NCBI GenBank assembly: GCA_026008535.1
Contig: BRKX01000014.1
Span: forward strand, 54,051,006 to 54,115,005
Length of the DNA: 64,000 nucleotides
Direction of reading: 5' to 3'
Source of the DNA: Perilla frutescens
Taxonomy: Eukaryota; Streptophyta; Magnoliopsida; Lamiales; Lamiaceae
Under the pieces are notes generated by a model. The model had not been told where the DNA came from, ran no database searches, and saw only the letters and a program-made list of their open reading frames with translations. A program made the translations under genes and the position numbers. This document shows positions 24,830 to 36,190 of this stretch, one piece after another; the first letter of the stretch is position 1; every line of letters begins with the position of its first letter.

Positions 24830-25192
24830 GGAAAATTATCGATTCAGGACCTCAAAAATGGGTAATCTATCAATTCAGGACTTGAAAGATGAAAACTCTC
24901 AATCCAGGATCTGAAAAATGAAAATTCTCAATCCAGAACCTCAAAAATCACGAATTTTGATTTCTATTTATTTTTAATTAATTTTAACAATTTGTTTATT
25001 AGATTTAATAGATAATTAATGAAGGAATTTTCACTGAAAATTAATATAAGATTAATTAAAAAATAAATTTGTGGTTTTTGAGGTCCTGAATTGAGAATTT
25101 TCATCTTTCGGGTCCTGAATTAAGTGTTTTTATTTTTCAGATCCTGAATCGATAAATTACCCATCTTTCAAGTCCTAAATCGATAATTCTCC
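24830..25192. mobile_element. Mutator-type MITE, family D (copy 1)
   Basis: The ends GGAAAATTATCGATTCAGGA and TCCTAAATCGATAATTCTCC are inverted. The arms are long inverted repeats, each containing several 30-40 bp direct sub-repeats around CAGGACCT...AAAATG. The flanks TAAAAACAA (24821-24829) and TAAAAATAA (25193-25201) are a 9-bp duplication with one transition. A second copy is at 26431-26796. Confidence 0.75.
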
Positions 25193-26343
25193 TAAAAATA
25201 ATAAAGGTACTAGATACGTGTCCAATACCTTTTGGCTCTCTCCAGAAGCTTTTTTCAACGGTGTAGATTTGATCTGCCGCCAATTTGATCAAATATCTAT
25301 GTGACAAGTGGCATCCATTCATGCTCCAAGAAAGTTCGTAGACGTGACTATGAAAAAAACGTTTTATTTTTATCACCAAAGTCCAAGTCAAGTTGAACAA
25401 GTCACTCTTACCAAATTGAACTCATTGGTCTATTTAAATTTCAATGTAAATAAAACACCAATAAAATTATAAATATAGCATTGAATATAAATACATTCAA
25501 CGAATTTCTACTCATGAAATTGATATGTCACGCGGATTTTTATAAACTAGATGATATTTTTCGTCCCATAAAAATAATTTCTTAATTTATTTTAAAAGTC
25601 GAGGACCGAAACATTACAGATTAAATGAAAAATTTACGATGGTAAAAACTAGAGAGAATTGTCGATTTAAAATCTGAAAGATTAATAATATAAGGTTTAA
25701 ATAAAAAGTATCACTATGTATTTTCATTTTTTAATAAATTATTTATTAAATTTAATAAATGATTAATAAAATGAATTTCACTGGAAATTAATATAAAATA
25801 ATAAAAATAAAAAAATGTAATTTTTTAGTCCATTAATAATTTTCTTCTTTCACATCTTGAATTAAGTGATAATTATTTCCTTATTAAAATTTATACTTCA
25901 AAAGTAAATACTACCCCGCCCCAATGCCCCAATAGAATAGACTGATTGAAATTAAAAAAAAAAAAACAGAGAAAGACGAATAATCAAAAGACTTCCTGAT
26001 ATGCTCCTATTTATTTATTTCTTTGACAGTAAATTAATGACTAAAGTAAACATATTAAATAAGATACATATTATTAAATTAGCTATATATATATATATAA
26101 ATATATAATCCGTCTATATATCGGGACATCCTAAAAACATACTTTATTGATATGGAAGAAATAGTTTTTCTAGTGCATTAATAATTTTTTTCTTTCACAT
26201 ATTCACATCCTGAATTAATTCATAACTAGATCTTTACGATCCCAAATCGATAAAAAATCCTAAAAAATCATAAATACACAATCAAACTTCATACTTCAAT
26301 AGTAAATATTAAATTAGTAATGGAATTATTTAGAAGACATTCA

Positions 26344-26347
26344 TTAC

Positions 26348-26409
<62 letters not shown>

Positions 26410-26430
26410 GAAGAAGAAGAAGAAGAAGAA
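26344..26430. repeat. (AAT)n then (AAG)n microsatellite
   Basis: More than 20 AAT units run directly into about seven AAG units, ending exactly where the next MITE begins. Confidence 0.95.
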
Positions 26431-26796
26431 GGATAATTATTAATTTATGAATTGAAAAATGGGTAATCTATCGATTCAGGATCTGAAAGATGAAAATTCT
26501 CAATCTAGAACTCGAAAGATGAAAATTCTCAATACATGACCTCAAAAATCACGAATTTTTATTTCTTTTTATTTTTTAATTAATTTTATATTAATTTTCA
26601 ATGAAAATTCCTTCATTAGTTATCTATTAAATCTAATAATATTTTTTAAAAAAATAAAAAAAAAAATCAAAATTCGTGATTTTTTAGGTCCTGTATTGAA
26701 AGTTTTCATCTTTCGAGTCCTGAATTAAGAGTTTTCATCTTTCAGGTCCTTAATTGATATATTACCCATTTTTCAAGTGCTAAATCGACAATTCTC
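26431..26796. mobile_element. Mutator-type MITE, family D (copy 2)
   Basis: Same structure as 24830-25192: GGATAATTATT start, ACAATTCTCC end, and arms with GATTCAGGATCTGAAAGATG and AAAAATCACGAATTTT blocks and their inverted partners. The left flank is the microsatellite, so its target duplication cannot be read. A decayed partial relative lies at about 25650-25880. Confidence 0.65.
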
Positions 26797-26959
26797 CTTT
26801 ATAATAATAATAAATTTGTCGTTATGTGGTGGTTGATTAGAATCCTTCCTTCATTGACTCTAGTCGACTTTTATAGCCAGCCTGACTCATCGAAATTTCC
26901 TTTATTTATTATTTGCGTATTTACATTTCTACCCTCACCTCTCCCATTTGCTTTTTCTC

Positions 26960-26967
26960 TATATAAA
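26960..26967 (+). promoter_or_regulatory. TATA box of the LEA5 gene
   Basis: TATATAAA is about 190 bases before the LEA5 ATG, preceded by a CT-rich stretch. The transcribed leader after it carries a (GA)n tract at about 27010-27051. GA repeats in plant leaders can bind BPC/GAGA-type factors; that is inference here. Confidence 0.6.
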
Positions 26968-27145
26968 GCAGCCCGCTCCACCAAAATCTAAAAACCTCAC
27001 AACAAAAACGAGAGAAGAGAGAGAAAGTGAGAGAGAGAGAGAGAGAGAGAGCTTGCTGCAGAAGATTTTCCATTCTAGAAAATATTCTGCAGCTTCTTCA
27101 CAAATTTCACAGTAAATTTTCTATTCGAAGAGAGAGAAGAAAATA

Positions 27146-28245
27146 ATGGCTCGCTCTTACTCCAGCGCTAAGGCAATCTCTGCTCTCATCACCAACAAAA
27201 TCTCAGATGTTGCCGCCAGGTATCAAATGCTCATCTTTTTACTTTTTTTTTCCTTTTTTTATTTCGAAAAATAACACGAAAATGTAATGGAAAACGAAAT
27301 ATAATACTATTTAAAATGAATAGTTTCGTATTTTTCTATTTAATTGTTAACTGTCGGATTATTTTCGCCTTAGCTTCTTGATGTAGCTAATGTGAACTTT
27401 TGATTTTCTGTAAAATCTATTTTTTTTTTCTAGAAAAGGTTAAGAGCAGTGAATAAATGGAAATATAATTTGATATTTTAGGATCTCGTATTTAACACGT
27501 TATACTCTTATAAATATGAGAAAATACAATTATAATTTGAAATAGAGGATTTGGTTATAGGATTTGGACACTATAAAATACAATTTTGGAATTGATATAT
27601 GTTATTCTCTTATAAATATAAGAAAATACGATTATAATTCGAAATAGAGGATATGGTTATAGAATTTGGACATGTTTTGGTGCATAAAATACAATTTTGG
27701 AATGCATAATTTTTTATTATATATGTTATTCTCTTATATAAATATAGCAAAATACGATTATAATTTTAAATAGAGGTTGTGATTATAGAATTTGGTGGAT
27801 AAAATACAATTCCGGAATAAACAATCTTTTTTATATGTCAAATATAAGAAAATACGATTATAATTTGAAATAGAGGATGTGGTTATAGAATTTGGACACG
27901 ATAAAATAAAATTTTGGAATAGATAATTTTTTATTTGATATGTTACACCTATAAATAAGAAAATACAATTCGATAAAATACAAATTTGGAATAGAGGATC
28001 TCGTTTTTTCTCGTATTTAATTTTAGACACTTCATGAATGCAGGAGAGGCTACGCAGCTGCAACGCACACCGTGAGAGTCGGGGCTCCGAATGTGATGCT
28101 GAAGAAAGGAACCGAAGAGCCCGCCAAGATTTCGTGGGTGCCCGACCCGGTAACCGGGTACTACCGACCCGAGAACCAAGCCAAGGAGGTCGATGCCGCC
28201 GAGCTGCGTGAGATGCTCGTCAACAACAAGACCCGACGGAGCTAG
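27146..28245 (+). CDS. SAG21: Late embryogenesis abundant protein, LEA5/SAG21 (LEA_3) family
   Basis: There are two exons, 27146-27219 and 28044-28245, joined through GCCAG|GTATCA...TGCAG|G, giving 91 residues. The N-terminus MARSYSSAKAISALITNKIS is an amphipathic, Arg/Ser-rich, probably mitochondrial-targeting segment. The family core follows: RRGYAAATHT, then SWVPDPVTGYYRPEN (about residues 57-71) and VDAAELREMLVNNK at the C-terminus. Length and the single intron after the presequence match Arabidopsis SAG21/LEA5 and cotton Lea5. Those proteins are mitochondrial, induced by oxidative stress, drought and senescence, and affect redox tolerance; function here is inferred from family. The intron carries a tandem repeat. 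An AATAAA at 28433 may serve polyadenylation. Confidence 0.93.
27505..28010. repeat. Tandem repeat filling the LEA5 intron, about 5 units
   Basis: Units of about 100-125 bases start near 27505, 27607, 27733, 27838 and 27950. They share TATAAATATAAGAAAATACG, ATTATAATTTGAAATAGAGG, TGGTTATAGAATTTGGACA and ATAAAATACAATTTTGGAAT. The last unit is internally deleted. Units differ by substitutions and small indels. Confidence 0.85.
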
Positions 28246-29676
28246 ACCCGACCCGTTTGAGAGAAGCGGGGATCTGACCCGGCCCGCGGAGGGGGTCCGG
28301 AAAAGTCGGAGCTGAAACATGAGCTGTTATTGCTGCTTTTTTATGTGCTCTGTTTTTTCTGAGATTATTGAAATGAATTTGGAGTGATATGTTTTGAGAG
28401 TTTTTATGAATTTAATGTTTAATTTTGATTGAAATAAAAGGGAATTTCCATCGTCATTGATATTTTATTATGAGAAATTGAATATTGAGTTATTTGGATT
28501 TTATAAAAAAAAAATAGTTGTTTGAGATTGTTATATGATGGTCTTTAATTTGCAGTTTAAAACGCTAATTGGAACAAATAAATTATAAAGTGTACTTAAT
28601 TTTATAAAATTTTAATGGATGTATATAATTATTTAATTATTTTTGTAATAGATATGGATTTTATTAAATTAATTTTAAAAGAAATGATGCATGTTTGAGT
28701 AAGAGAGATATTTATGTTCCTCAGGGGAAAAAAAAGGAGATGTTTATGAAGGTTTAGTAAATAAAGAGATATTTATATAAAAATATATATTACAAAGAGT
28801 GTATGAAAATGTTTTAATAAAACAATAGATATTTTGACATAAAATAAAAAAATTAAAACAATGATCACAATGAAACAGAGGGACTAGTAAATAAAGATGA
28901 AATTTAGCTCGATGCCAAAAACTCTCTTTTTTATGGATAATAATTACATTAAATTAAAATATGTAAACTGATTTTGGTTATGACACATTTTAAAAAATAG
29001 ACTTCAATAATATACTCCCTGTCCTTTTGCATAAATGCACACAAATTAATAAATTAATTATATTATCGAATATATCCTTGTGTGAATATATTAATTGAGT
29101 TAAATATATATATATATATGTTTGAATACATTAAATGAGAGTAAATGTGTGAAAAATGTGAATTTTCTGTCTCGAATTTGTAGAATGATATTTTTTTTAA
29201 ACAAAATTAAAATGCTAGAATGACACTTATTCAAAAATGGATGGAGTATAATTTAATAACTTTAACGATTACACCATTATTCACATTTTTAATCAATTGA
29301 AACCACCGTCAATAATAACAAAATAAATTTAAACCATTTCTCCTATCTTCATATTTCATTTATGTAGTACCAAAAATAAATAAATTTGGCCCTTTTGGAA
29401 TATCTAAATAGTTGAGATCTCTATTTATTATCAAGATTCATTGAAACGAAATTTGGTCAAATATCATAATAAAAAAAAGTTTGTTCTTATCATGTTAAGG
29501 CTATAAATGCATGTAGGGAATTCAATAATTGTAGTTTGTTATTAACAACAACCAGTCTTCTCATTAACATTCATATGACAAACTGACCCCCTTTGTGGAT
29601 AGTTACAATCTCATTAAATTATCAAGTACGAGATTGTTTTGCGTAACATCGTTCTGAATCTAAATATAATCAAACA
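28246..29676. other. Gene-free region downstream of LEA5
   Basis: It contains the LEA5 3' UTR, a Stowaway-like element at 29015-29246 and AT-rich sequence. Nothing else recognised. Confidence 0.6.
29015..29246. mobile_element. Stowaway-like MITE, family B (copy 2)
   Basis: The start is CTCCCTGTCCTTTTGCATAA and the end AAAAATGGATGGAG, flanked by TA (29013-29014 and 29247-29248). The body matches 1207-1446. CTCCCT-type ends and TA duplication are Stowaway hallmarks. Confidence 0.8.
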
Positions 29677-29685
29677 CTAATAAAA

Positions 29686-30369
29686 GGGTAAATGTCTAAA
29701 TAAACATCCGAATTATATGTCAAGTTCTACCTAGACCTATGAACTATTTGTTAGACTAAATACACATCTAAATTATTTAAAAAGTACAATCGGTCTCCTC
29801 AACTATTCAAAATATATCAAATTTACACTTTTCGTTTAACATCGTTAGTTCTTTCCGTTAAATAAAATGCACGCAAACTATTCGACCTAATTATAATTGA
29901 TTCGGATGAGATACCATGTGATGTGGTATGGTTAGAAATCCCTCACCATGAGCTTTCTAATTATACTCTCAATTTGTCAATCAAGTATCAAATGATATAA
30001 TAATTAAATGGAGAAATATCGGTGATAAGAGTTTGTATTACAAATTAGATTTTAAATCTTGATATCAATTCGATGTTGGATTTTGAAATTAAAAGAGGAA
30101 TTTGTAACTTCATAGTGTGGCATATTTGGCCGTGGTTTCAATTTATCCAATCGACATTCATATGTGATAGAATTGAGCTTAACACATTTTAATTAACGGA
30201 AAAAACTAACGGTGTTAATGTCAAAACGTTGGTTTGTTCATTTTTGAATTGTTTCGGAGGCCGATTGTAATTTTTAAATAGTTTAGGTGTGTATGTGAGC
30301 TAAAAAATAGTTTGTACGTCTATGTAAGATTTGACATATAGTTCTGGTGTTTTTTTTGGCATTTTTCCC
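29686..30369. mobile_element. Mutator-type MITE with perfect 9-bp TSD
   Basis: It starts GGGTAAATGTCTAAATAAAC and ends GGCATTTTTCCC. Long inverted arms include CCGAATTATATGTCAAGTTCTACCTAGAC on the left against GTCTATGTAAGATTTGACATATAGTTC on the right, and CGTTAGTTCTTTCCGTTAA against TTAACGGAAAAAACTAACG. CTAATAAAA is duplicated exactly (29677-29685 and 30370-30378). Confidence 0.85.
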
Positions 30370-30689
30370 CTAATAAAATTATAAACATACTATTAATATG
30401 AGTTTAATGCTAATCTTGATTCGAAAAATGACACTAATATAGGTTGGGCTGCCTTAATAATTAAAAAGTAAGGCCTGAGATTTGAAAGGAGTTGGGTTGG
30501 GTTCTTAATAAAGGGAGATGTGATTTTTAGGTTTAAATTATTTCACTCATTAAATTATTTTCATACATTTAAATTATCTATACAATTGATGCTATATGAA
30601 TTATGAATGCCAACTCGGTTAAAAAATCGGATCAATTTAGGGAATTCGCTTGTAATTAATGAACTAGGTCTCTTAATTGTCTAGAAAGT

Positions 30690-30840
30690 GTATGCGTGTA
30701 TTATAAATCTAGAAATTTGAGAAAGTACGGGTAAATAAATGATTAGAAATTAGAAGTGATCCTTATAAATTAATTTAAACCACACGATAAGTCGATTGGA
30801 GGAGAAATAATTGGCGTAAACTGTCTATATATATATATAT
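30690..30840. repeat. Dispersed repeat shared with about 13014-13160
   Basis: Both contain TTATAAATCTAGAAA, AATGATTAGAAATTAGAAG, ATAAATTAATTTAAACCACACGATAAGT and a CTATATATAT tract leading to CAG/CGGT(A/T)TAGTGA. Same orientation, about 85 percent alike by eye. Confidence 0.6.
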
Positions 30841-31234
30841 GCGGTTTAGTGATAAAAGTAAAGAGATCGAGAATAGACATTGAAAATTTTAAAGGAAAAA
30901 AAAGTTAATATTGTGCTATAAAATATATTAAAAAGTATAAAATGTGTTGGACGTAACAAACTTTCATATGCCCACCCAGTGACGAAGCCAGAAATTCAGT
31001 TCAGGGGCCCAAATAATAATAATAATATATAAATATGCAGAAAGTTAAACATAAAATTAGAAGGTGATAACATTTTTACAAAAGTCATAATACTATTTTA
31101 ATTACATTCTAACATTATTCTTAGTCGCATATTAATAATAGGGGATATTTTTCTATAAAAAGTTATAATTAAATAGTTATATAAAAGAGTAAATTTACAC
31201 TAACAATTATGCACCACCGGGTGATTTCGTATCA

Positions 31235-31730
31235 TCTTTGGTCTCGAGATTTTCCTCGATGGCAAATCTCTCTCTTCTCTGCGATCACCACCGGTTGATT
31301 TCGTATCATCGTTCACTGCTTCTTAAGCCTCCGGATCGCCGTCGATCTCATCACCGTCGATCGATGGAGTATCTAAATTGATTCAAGATGTGTATTGCGA
31401 GAGAATATTTGGATCGAGATGTGTATTGGAGAGAAGAGCGGCTGGTGGGTAGGGTTTTTTTTTTTTACTTTTTATAATTTAATGAATCCGGATTGGGTAC
31501 AGATCCATTTAATGTAAGAGACCTGTTAGACAGTCTCACATAAGTGTGCCCCATATTTACATGTGAAAATTTGTGACAAGGTTCTAATTTGGGCAATTGG
31601 CATATCACACTTTTCAATTACATACGATTGACACTTAGCACTCTAATATTGAACTTTTGGCAAATTGCACCATTGGAATAAAGCCCTTATACAATTTTTT
31701 TATATTCTTTCATTTTAATATAAAAAGTAA
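31235..31730. repeat. Long direct repeat, copy 1 (partner 35700-36190)
   Basis: It shares with the partner a coding-looking tract (CTCTCTCTTCTCT(G/C)CGATCACC, GTATCATCGTTCACTGC), an inverted-repeat end (GTAAGAGACC(T/C)GTTAGAC) and a following tail (TTGGGCAATTGGCATATCAC). The match continues past the TIR end, so a larger DNA segment or two nested elements were copied. Confidence 0.7.
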
Positions 31731-31982
31731 ATTATATATTTTTAAGTTATTGAATTTTGAACTCTTATAATTTCTTCTTGTGGGCTATAAGGTAGATTGG
31801 GCTGCCTTAACCATTAAAAACTTTAGGCCTAAGATTTGAAAGGAGTTGGGTTGGGTTCTTAATAAAGGGATGTGCTTTTTGGGTTTAAATTATTTCACTC
31901 ATTAAACTATTTTAATGCATCTGAATTATTGTTATCATTATTATTTTATTAATTTTATGCGATGCGTGCAAGAACCTAATTA

Positions 31983-32255
31983 TTCTATTCGTCCCAATTA
32001 TATAGTTTCTTTTCTAATCACGCGTAAATTAAAAATATTTTTGAAAACAAGATAGTAAAGCTAAACTTCCAATAACACTCTTATTGAATATTTATGACTT
32101 TTAAAATTTAAGTGATTAGTTTTTTTAATTTTCACCATTTATCAAGGGTGTATTTGTACATTACTATACAAACTAATAATACTTATAATAATGAGACTAT
32201 ATAATTTAGACACCTCAAAATAGTAATAAGGATTATATAATCAGAACGGGGAGAG
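31983..32255. mobile_element. Stowaway-like MITE, family C (copy 2)
   Basis: Ends TTCTATTCGTCCCAATTATATAG and TTATATAATCAGAACGGGGAGAG are inverted; TA is present at both borders. It shares its interior with 1636-1907 (inverted) and 63712-63995. Confidence 0.7.
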
Positions 32256-32520
32256 TATTTAATTTTATTTTTCACTCAAGTTCAAAGGGTTCAAATGTGG
32301 AGTTTATTACGCAATCTATTTGTTCATCTTAATTATTATCCTAGTTTGAATTCTATATATATTTAACCCATTTACTAATATATACCCCCATTTAATATGT
32401 TTACATTGAATATTAATTCGTTAAAAATATGGACATATCAGTAAATTCACTTGTTTAATTGTCTTTTCTAATAATTTTCTTGATCCCAATGAAAAATACA
32501 ATCAACCTATATGGATGAGA

Positions 32521-33028
32521 CTAAGGTTGTAAACGAACCGAATCGAGCCGAACACCCTGATGAGCGAGCTTGACTCGTTAACGAATATTCAAACTCGATC
32601 TTGATTTGAGAATTTTTTCTCTTGTTCAAATTCGACTCGATAAAGATTTTCCATATTCGAATCCGGTTCGAGCTCGACTCGTGAAATACTCGAAAATTTA
32701 TTAAACGAGTATGGGCTCTATTGTTTGAAAAAAAAATTCGTTTAATTTATATATTTGAACTTGAGCTCGAAAAAATAGCTTATTTAATTAATCAATTTGA
32801 ATAATTTATAATATTCATGAACATGTTCGTGAACATGCTCGAGTTCGAACATGTTCACAGGCTGGTCGAGCCAACTACTCTTTCGAGCTCGCGCGGCTCG
32901 ATAATTTTATCGAGCTCTATTCGAGGTTCAAGCATGACTCGTTTATAAAACTAATGAACTTTGAACGAGTTTTTTTAGGACTGAGCTTCGAATAGCTCGC
33001 GAGTGGTTCTGTTCATTTACAACCTTAG
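32521..33028. mobile_element. TIR element rich in GAGCTCGA motifs
   Basis: CTAAGGTTGTAAACGAACCG at the left is matched by GTTCTGTTCATTTACAACCTTAG at the right. The interior is full of CGAGCTCG-like and GAACATGTTC-like palindromic words. If the TIR is read as AGGTTGTAAA, the target duplication is TA. Similar GAGCTCGA words occur at 8590-8640. Confidence 0.6.
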
Positions 33029-33229
33029 ATAAGACGAAAAAGTATGATTTATGGGCTATATTTATAGATAAAAACTTGTATGAGACCATCTAACGGGTCG
33101 CTTACGTTAGACGGGTCAAATAAAACCCAAACCTGTCCAAAACCCGCCCCAAAATCCATTTTAGTGTCCAGGCGCGTGTCTTACACGCGGTCCCCCGCGC
33201 AGTCACTGGAGTATCACTAGGTATAAAGT

Positions 33230-34636
33230 AAAGTATTATTCGGTATTTATTTAACCTAACTGCAAGTGCACAGCGAGGTTTATAGTGTAGCGGTGAACAA
33301 GAGTATCGTATCCACAGGGATTTATTAATTAATCTACTAGTTATTCTAATCTAACTTCCTGCAGTTATCTATACTACGACTCAAGGTTGAATATAATTAT
33401 CTAAAAACAGAAAATAATAAATAACTAAATTACCAAAGCAAAAATCAACAAAGATAATCAAACACTGGAGAAAAAGACTTATTCTAGGATTGGAAAAATC
33501 ATTATTTAATCCATTCTCTTGATCAATTCATTCAGTGTTTATGTTGGGATTTAAATCATACTAGAACATTCACTCATGCATTCTAAATCTTCTCTCGAAG
33601 TACCTAGATTGTAGATCACACAATAAATATTAACGTCTCCGTTCAATACCTATTGTGCAACTCCTAACGACTCCAAAGATTTATTGTTCTCTAAATTAAT
33701 CGCAACTCTCTCGAGTGATATTGACTAACCAGTTAATTATTTCAGATTTTGTGTTAAAACTCATCTCTCAAATTATGGATTAACACATTAAATTGTATCA
33801 TTTAGTGATCAGGTAAATAATACAGAGAAAAGCAAGAATAATCAAAACATAATCAAATCATAGACACCAAATAAAATAAATTAAGAGAACTTCATAAATA
33901 AATCATAATCCAACCCTAGAATACTAGGGTTTTAGCTATCCATAAATAAAATAAACAACCAAAACAATCCACAAAGAAAACATTGAAATTCTAAGAATAA
34001 AGTAAATAAAACCCGGAAGGTTTAATTTGTCTCTAATCTTGAAAGCTCTTGAATCATTTGGTCTTGTTCTTCGCGTCTTCTCTTCTCTGCAGCAAACCTC
34101 TGGTGGCAACTTTTGGGTAGGTGGAATTGTTTTGAATTTTCGTGTATCAAACCCTTAAATACCAAGTAAAGAAAAGCCCAAAAATAGGTCAAAAAATCGG
34201 ACAGGCCCACTGCATTCGCGACCAGAGTCGCGACCCTCTCGCCCACGACTCAGCCCGTGAATCCATGTGGCATGACGTGGCGCCACATGGCGTGAAATTC
34301 GCGGTCTCCATCTTATTCGCGACCAAGGTCGCGAATTTCCTTCTTCCGTACCCCTTCTCTGTTGCCACCAGCCCATGGGTACGGCTCGCGAGTTTCCTTC
34401 TCGGCTTGTTTCGTCCCATTTTCTCGACCAATTTCATCATGTAATTTTCCGGGACTTCCTCCACTATCTCATGACCAAAATGCAGCAAATTTCGGGACAA
34501 AACCTACAAAAAGTAATAAACACACCAAACTCCAAAAATGGGTGAAATCTAATTAAACTGAGATGAAAGTACGAGTAAATCATATAAAATACACACTTAA
34601 ATAGCCCGAGAAATAGTGCAAAATCCCAGTTTATCA
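33230..34636. mobile_element. Unclassified repeat inserted in the AGTATCA array
   Basis: AGTATCACTAGGTATAAAGTAAAG at 33212 and AGTATCACTGGGTACAAAGTAAAG at 34637 flank this segment, as if an element entered one array unit. Inside are GCAAGTGCACAGCGAGGTTTATAGTG and GTATCGTATCCACAGGGATT near the left, words I recognise from a widespread plant repeat, and CAAAATCCCAGTTTATCA at the right end. The class is not determined and the short open frames here are not gene-like. Confidence 0.4.
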
Positions 34637-35257
34637 AGTATCACTGGGTACAAAGTAAAGGATCATTATGTGTGAAGTATCACTAACTGTGAAGTGATGT
34701 ATCATTAACTATGAAGCGAAGTATCATTAGATATAAATTTGGCGAAATATCATTAACTATTAAGTGAAGTACCATTAGATATATATATCTGGAGAGTATC
34801 ATTAACTGTATGTGAAATATCATTGATTATGAGATGAAATATCATTAACTCGGAAGTGGAGTATAATATGAGATTATTGATGATTAAACATTAATTATCA
34901 AATCCAAAATAGATAAATGTCATTAACTATGAGTGGAGTATCATTAACTCAAGTATCATTACTCACATGTGAGTATCATTATTTATGGGGTGAAGTATCA
35001 TCACTTATGGAGTGAGTCTCATTACTATGGAAAAAAGTATCACTAATTACATAAGAAAATATCACTAATTACAAAAGAAAAGTGTCAGTTTAAAACATAA
35101 TCTTAAATTGAAAATCGGGGTCTATGAATACAATAAAAACTCATTTTTGAGTAAAAAAATTTATTTCATTATCATAGAGAAAACTATTATTGATTACAAA
35201 ATAAAGTATCACTAATTACAAAAGAAAGTAACACTAATTACAAATAAAAATATCACT
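34637..35257. repeat. Degenerate tandem array of about 25-bp AGTATCATTAACTATGA units
   Basis: More than 15 units follow the pattern GAAGTATCA(T/C)TAACTATGAAGTG with substitutions and spacers. Later units switch to AAGTATCACTAATTACAAAA. The motif is the same AAGTATCA word found in the TIR element at 23779-24046. Confidence 0.75.
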
Positions 35258-35259
35258 AA

Positions 35260-35620
35260 AAATCTTCAACACGGTCTCGATCTTCCACTTTACAAGACCA
35301 ACAATGGCATCCTCAATGCACCTGTGACAACAGATCTCTCACCGGATTCCAACTTTGCACTAACAGAAACATATCAAAAGAAGATAAGAAAATTTACAAT
35401 ACAGGAACAAATTTTGATTTTCAACCTCTTTTTATTTAGAGAACTTGGGTTTAGAAGAGCGACCCATCGCCGACGGCGGTATCTCCAGCACATCCACCCT
35501 TCACACGGTGCTGATGAACTTCCGCCATCCGGGAACATCCTTTTCCTGAGCAAAAAAAATTTCAAAATTCCGAATCATGCACATACAACTTCACAGTAAA
35601 AAACGAGAAATTAGAAAAGG
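35260..35620 (-). pseudogene. Possible captured gene fragment inside the composite element
   Basis: On the minus strand two stretches look exon-like. About 35440-35550 reads AQEKDVPGWRKFISTV, a stop, then RVDVLEIPPSAMGRSSKPK. About 35265-35330 reads CIEDAIVGLVKWKIETVLK after TGTCACAG, a possible acceptor. I do not recognise the protein. The in-frame stop and TIR setting suggest transduplicated host sequence, but this rests on reading alone. Confidence 0.3.
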
Positions 35621-35699
35621 ACTTGGAATTCTGAAGGATGTAGCGTGTAAACGCCGTGGGAGACTCCATGAGATACAGCCAAAATTCAAATATGCGAAA

Positions 35700-36190
35700 C
35701 TAGGGCTCGAGTTTGGTCTCAAGATTTCCCTCAATGGAAAATCTCTCTCTTCTCTCCGATCACCACCGGTTGATTTCGTATCATCGTTCACTGCTTCTTA
35801 AGCCGCCGGATCGTCGTCGATCGATGAAGGCTCCAAATTGGTTCGAGATGTGTATTGCGAGAGAATATTTGGATCGAGATGTGTATTGGAGAGAGAGCGG
35901 CTGGTGGGTAGGGTTTTTTTTTTGCTTTTTATAATTTAATGAATCCGGATCAGGTACAGATCCGTCTAACGTAAGAGACCCGTTAGACGATCTCACATAA
36001 GTGTGCCCCATATTTATATATGAAAATTTGTGACAAGCTTCTAATTTGGGCAATTGGCATATCACACTTTTCAATTACATACGATTGGCACTTAGCACTC
36101 TAATATTGAACTTTTGGCAAATTGCACCATTGGAATATAACCCTTATACAATTTTTTTATATTCTTTCATTTTAATATAAAAAGTAAATA
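35700..36190. repeat. Long direct repeat, copy 2 (partner 31235-31730)
   Basis: See copy 1. This copy includes the right TIR of the composite element and about 190 bases beyond it. Confidence 0.7.

Larger units (their letters stand above)
33080..36000. mobile_element. Composite TIR element, about 2.9 kb, with an inner insertion and a satellite-like array
   Basis: The left end TATGAGACCATCTAACGGGTCGCTTACGTTAGACGGGTC is matched, inverted, by the right end around 35945-36000 (GTCTAACGTAAGAGACCCGTTAGACGATCTCAC). Between them, in order, are an inner segment (about 33230-34636), the AGTATCA array (34637-35257) and a gene-fragment-like part (35260-35930). No transposase was found. The TIR words are a common plant MITE/MULE type; the class is uncertain. 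Confidence 0.55.
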
